Source: Mycobacterium sp. ELW1 (lineage in GTDB: Bacteria; Actinomycetota; Actinomycetes; Mycobacteriales; Mycobacteriaceae). Taken from it: a stretch of DNA of 64,000 nt. The notes under the pieces were generated by a model. The model made no database searches, was not told the origin of the DNA, and worked only from the letters and a program-made list of their open reading frames with translations. Position 1 is the first letter of the stretch. Each line of letters begins with the position of its first letter. Of the stretch, positions 62,599 through 64,000 are shown one piece after another. Position numbers and translations under genes: made by a program. The DNA is taken from positions 1-64,000 of the forward strand of contig NZ_CP032156.1 of assembly GCF_008329905.1 (NCBI RefSeq). Reading direction: 5' to 3'.

Positions 62599-63635
62599 CG
62601 AGTGGTTCGGCAGTGAGCGCGAAGGTCACGTTCGAGGGTCACGACGCTGTCGTCGACTGCGAACCGAACGCGACGATGCTGCAGGCCGGCCTGCGGGCCG
62701 GCCTGCAGCTACCTTATGAATGCGCTAGCGGGGGGTGCGGCAGCTGTCGGGCTCAACTACTCGAAGGCGACACGGAGACCTTGTGGTCAGACGCGAATGG
62801 TCTGACTGAACGTGACCGGCGCCGTGGCAATCGCTTGTTGATGTGTCAGACCATCCCGAACGGGAACTGCAAAATCAAAGTCCCGGCACTCTCATCCCCG
62901 CCGGCCGTTGCCGAGCCTCGCCCGGAGCACTTCGGCGGCGAACTGGTCGGTCGTGTGCTGCTGACTTCGGATACTGCCCTCTTCACCGTCGGACTAGACC
63001 GGCCCATGACCTTCCTGCCCGGACAGTTCGTGCTGTTCCAGTCCTGGGCGGGCGTCCGGCGAGCCTACTCGATGGCCCATCCGCAACGTGCGGACGCGAC
63101 GATGGTCGAGTTCGTGATCAAGGCCAAACCGGGTGGTTCGGGGTCCATCTGGTTGTTCGATGAGATCTCGCTCGGTGATTCGCTCATGGTCGAAGGACCG
63201 TATGGGCGGGCATACGCGCGGCCGAACTCCGAACAGCCGGTGCTGTGTGTGGCTGGCGGCACTGGGTTGGCACCCATTCTCGCCATCACCGAACAGGTGC
63301 TGACCACCGGGCAGGCCCCTTCGCTGCACTTGTATGTCGGTGCGCGATCGGATGGGGACCTCGTTCTGCTGGATCGGCTGGTGAGGCTGCGCGATATGGG
63401 CGCCTCTATCACGTTGGCCGCCGAGCAAATCGGAGATGAGCCGATCGGTAACCCGTTGCTACCGGCCGTGAAACTCGGAAGTGTGGTCGACCAAGTCCTT
63501 GCCGACTGGAACCACTTTGCCGGATATGACATCTACCTCGGCGGGCCGGCGGGCATGGTTGACGCGGCCTTGCGCGCGCTCGTACGGCACGGCGACGCCG
63601 CGGCCGACCGGGTGTTCTTCGACCGCTTCCTCTAA
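62595..63635 (+). CDS. NADH:ferredoxin reductase of the monooxygenase (TmoF-like)
   Basis: Reductase of 346 aa (TTG 62595 overlapping the beta stop, TTGA; GTG 62613 is an alternative). The plant-type 2Fe-2S domain has Cys43, Cys48, Cys51 (CASGGCGSC) and Cys84. The FAD domain has RRAYSMAHP, and the NAD domain has GGTGLAPILAI and YLGGPAGMVDAALRAL. It passes electrons from NADH to the Rieske protein and completes the six-gene operon. Confidence 0.9.
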   Translation: MTSGSAVSAKVTFEGHDAVVDCEPNATMLQAGLRAGLQLPYECASGGCGSCRAQLLEGDTETLWSDANGLTERDRRRGNRLLMCQTIPNGNCKIKVPALSSPPAVAEPRPEHFGGELVGRVLLTSDTALFTVGLDRPMTFLPGQFVLFQSWAGVRRAYSMAHPQRADATMVEFVIKAKPGGSGSIWLFDEISLGDSLMVEGPYGRAYARPNSEQPVLCVAGGTGLAPILAITEQVLTTGQAPSLHLYVGARSDGDLVLLDRLVRLRDMGASITLAAEQIGDEPIGNPLLPAVKLGSVVDQVLADWNHFAGYDIYLGGPAGMVDAALRALVRHGDAAADRVFFDRFL

Positions 63636-63668
63636 TTGGCACCTATCGCACCGGGAAAGGATCTTGAC

Positions 63669-64000
63669 ATGCTGGCGGACACCGGAACCGCGCTGCCCAC
63701 CGACGATGTCTACAGTCGCAATTACATCGGGGGCGAGTGGGTGTTTCCGGCGGCACCATACGAGTTCGAGATTCGAAATCCGGCTGACAGCACCATTACT
63801 GCGGTGGTTCCGTTGTCATCTCGTAATGATGTGAACCGCGCCATCGCGGCGGCTCAGGCGATTGACAAAGGCGAATGGGCCGACCCTGAACGACGGGTAC
63901 AGCTGCTGATGGCGCTCCTGGACCGCCTCAATGCGCTGGAACCAGAACTGGTAAAGCTACAGTGCGGCGAAACCGGTTTGAGTGCTGAGGATTCCGCGGC
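63669..64000 (+). CDS. Aldehyde dehydrogenase, partial (runs off the window)
   Basis: The first 110 residues of an NAD(P)-dependent aldehyde dehydrogenase, from ATG 63669 behind GGGAAAGG. YIGGEWVFPAAPYEFEIRNPADSTITAVVP and DVNRAIAAAQAIDKGEWADPERRVQLLMALLD are the standard ALDH N-terminus; the catalytic part lies beyond the window. It stands 33 bases after the reductase and so belongs to the monooxygenase operon. It would oxidise the aldehyde derived from the epoxide or diol, for example 2-hydroxyisobutyraldehyde to 2-hydroxyisobutyrate. Confidence 0.85.
   Translation, partial: MLADTGTALPTDDVYSRNYIGGEWVFPAAPYEFEIRNPADSTITAVVPLSSRNDVNRAIAAAQAIDKGEWADPERRVQLLMALLDRLNALEPELVKLQCGETGLSAEDSA

Noticed and set aside
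1..64000. CRISPR arrays, tRNA or rRNA genes
   Set aside because: No regularly spaced repeats, cloverleaf or rRNA-like sequence was noticed on reading; a covariance-model scan would be needed to exclude a tRNA formally.

Overview
The window is high-GC DNA from an actinobacterium, most likely a mycobacterium (Mycolicibacterium-like). The pointers are mycobacterial-style cobalamin gene fusions (cobB-cobC, cobI-cobJ, a ChlI/ChlD hybrid paired with cobN), IS21/IS256/IS110 relatives, and frequent GTG/TTG starts with ATGA/GTGA/TTGA overlaps. A parA-parB pair, a toxin-antitoxin pair, an integrase and many IS remnants suggest an accessory replicon (plasmid, possibly large) or an integrated island. This is inference; no replication gene is visible.

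Layout. 0-11 kb: plasmid housekeeping. It holds parAB, small HTH and ribbon-helix-helix proteins, a DUF2637-like membrane protein, an XRE regulator, a three-gene hypothetical operon with palindromic operators, a MazF-like toxin with its antitoxin, and a tyrosine integrase. 11-14 kb: a decayed stretch with an AraC remnant, a DJ-1/PfpI protein and a thioredoxin-fold protein. 14-37 kb: a nearly complete aerobic cobalamin biosynthesis cluster (cobN, F, Q, K, D, U, S, T, BC, O, chlID, L, M, IJ, H, bluB) with cobalt transporter cbtAB and three cobalamin riboswitches. cobG is present only as a decayed remnant. 37-51 kb: a B12-dependent catabolic block with thiolase, PduO adenosyltransferase, cobA, the mutase operon hcmB-CoA ligase-meaB-hcmA, a GntR/FadR regulator, a ketol-acid reductoisomerase with a two-repeat partner, 3-hydroxyacyl-CoA dehydrogenase, and a ThDP enzyme resembling 2-hydroxyacyl-CoA lyase. 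51.8-58.7 kb: nested mobile DNA, in which a three-gene tyrosine-recombinase transposon splits istB of an IS21 element that abuts a broken IS256 copy. 59-64 kb: a six-gene group-2 soluble diiron monooxygenase operon in TmoABCDEF order, followed by the start of an aldehyde dehydrogenase gene.

How the genes fit. The large mutase subunit carries the two residues that mark 2-hydroxyisobutyryl-CoA mutase (Ile103, Asp130). The ligase would make 2-hydroxyisobutyryl-CoA, the mutase would convert it to 3-hydroxybutyryl-CoA, the dehydrogenase would give acetoacetyl-CoA, and the thiolase two acetyl-CoA. The diiron monooxygenase and aldehyde dehydrogenase could supply 2-hydroxyisobutyrate from a branched alkene such as isobutene or from a related fuel-oxygenate intermediate. 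PduO, cobA and the whole cob cluster would supply adenosylcobalamin for the mutase.

The most striking unannotated signal is a three-half-site operator, TGGT-N3-ACCA-N5/6-TGGT. It occurs six times between 37.1 and 49.5 kb, in front of the thiolase-pduO-cobA, hcm, gntR, ilvC, hbd and ThDP-lyase units. It defines a probable GntR regulon that ties 2-hydroxyisobutyrate catabolism to cofactor supply. A different pair of 16-bp palindromes lies upstream of the monooxygenase.
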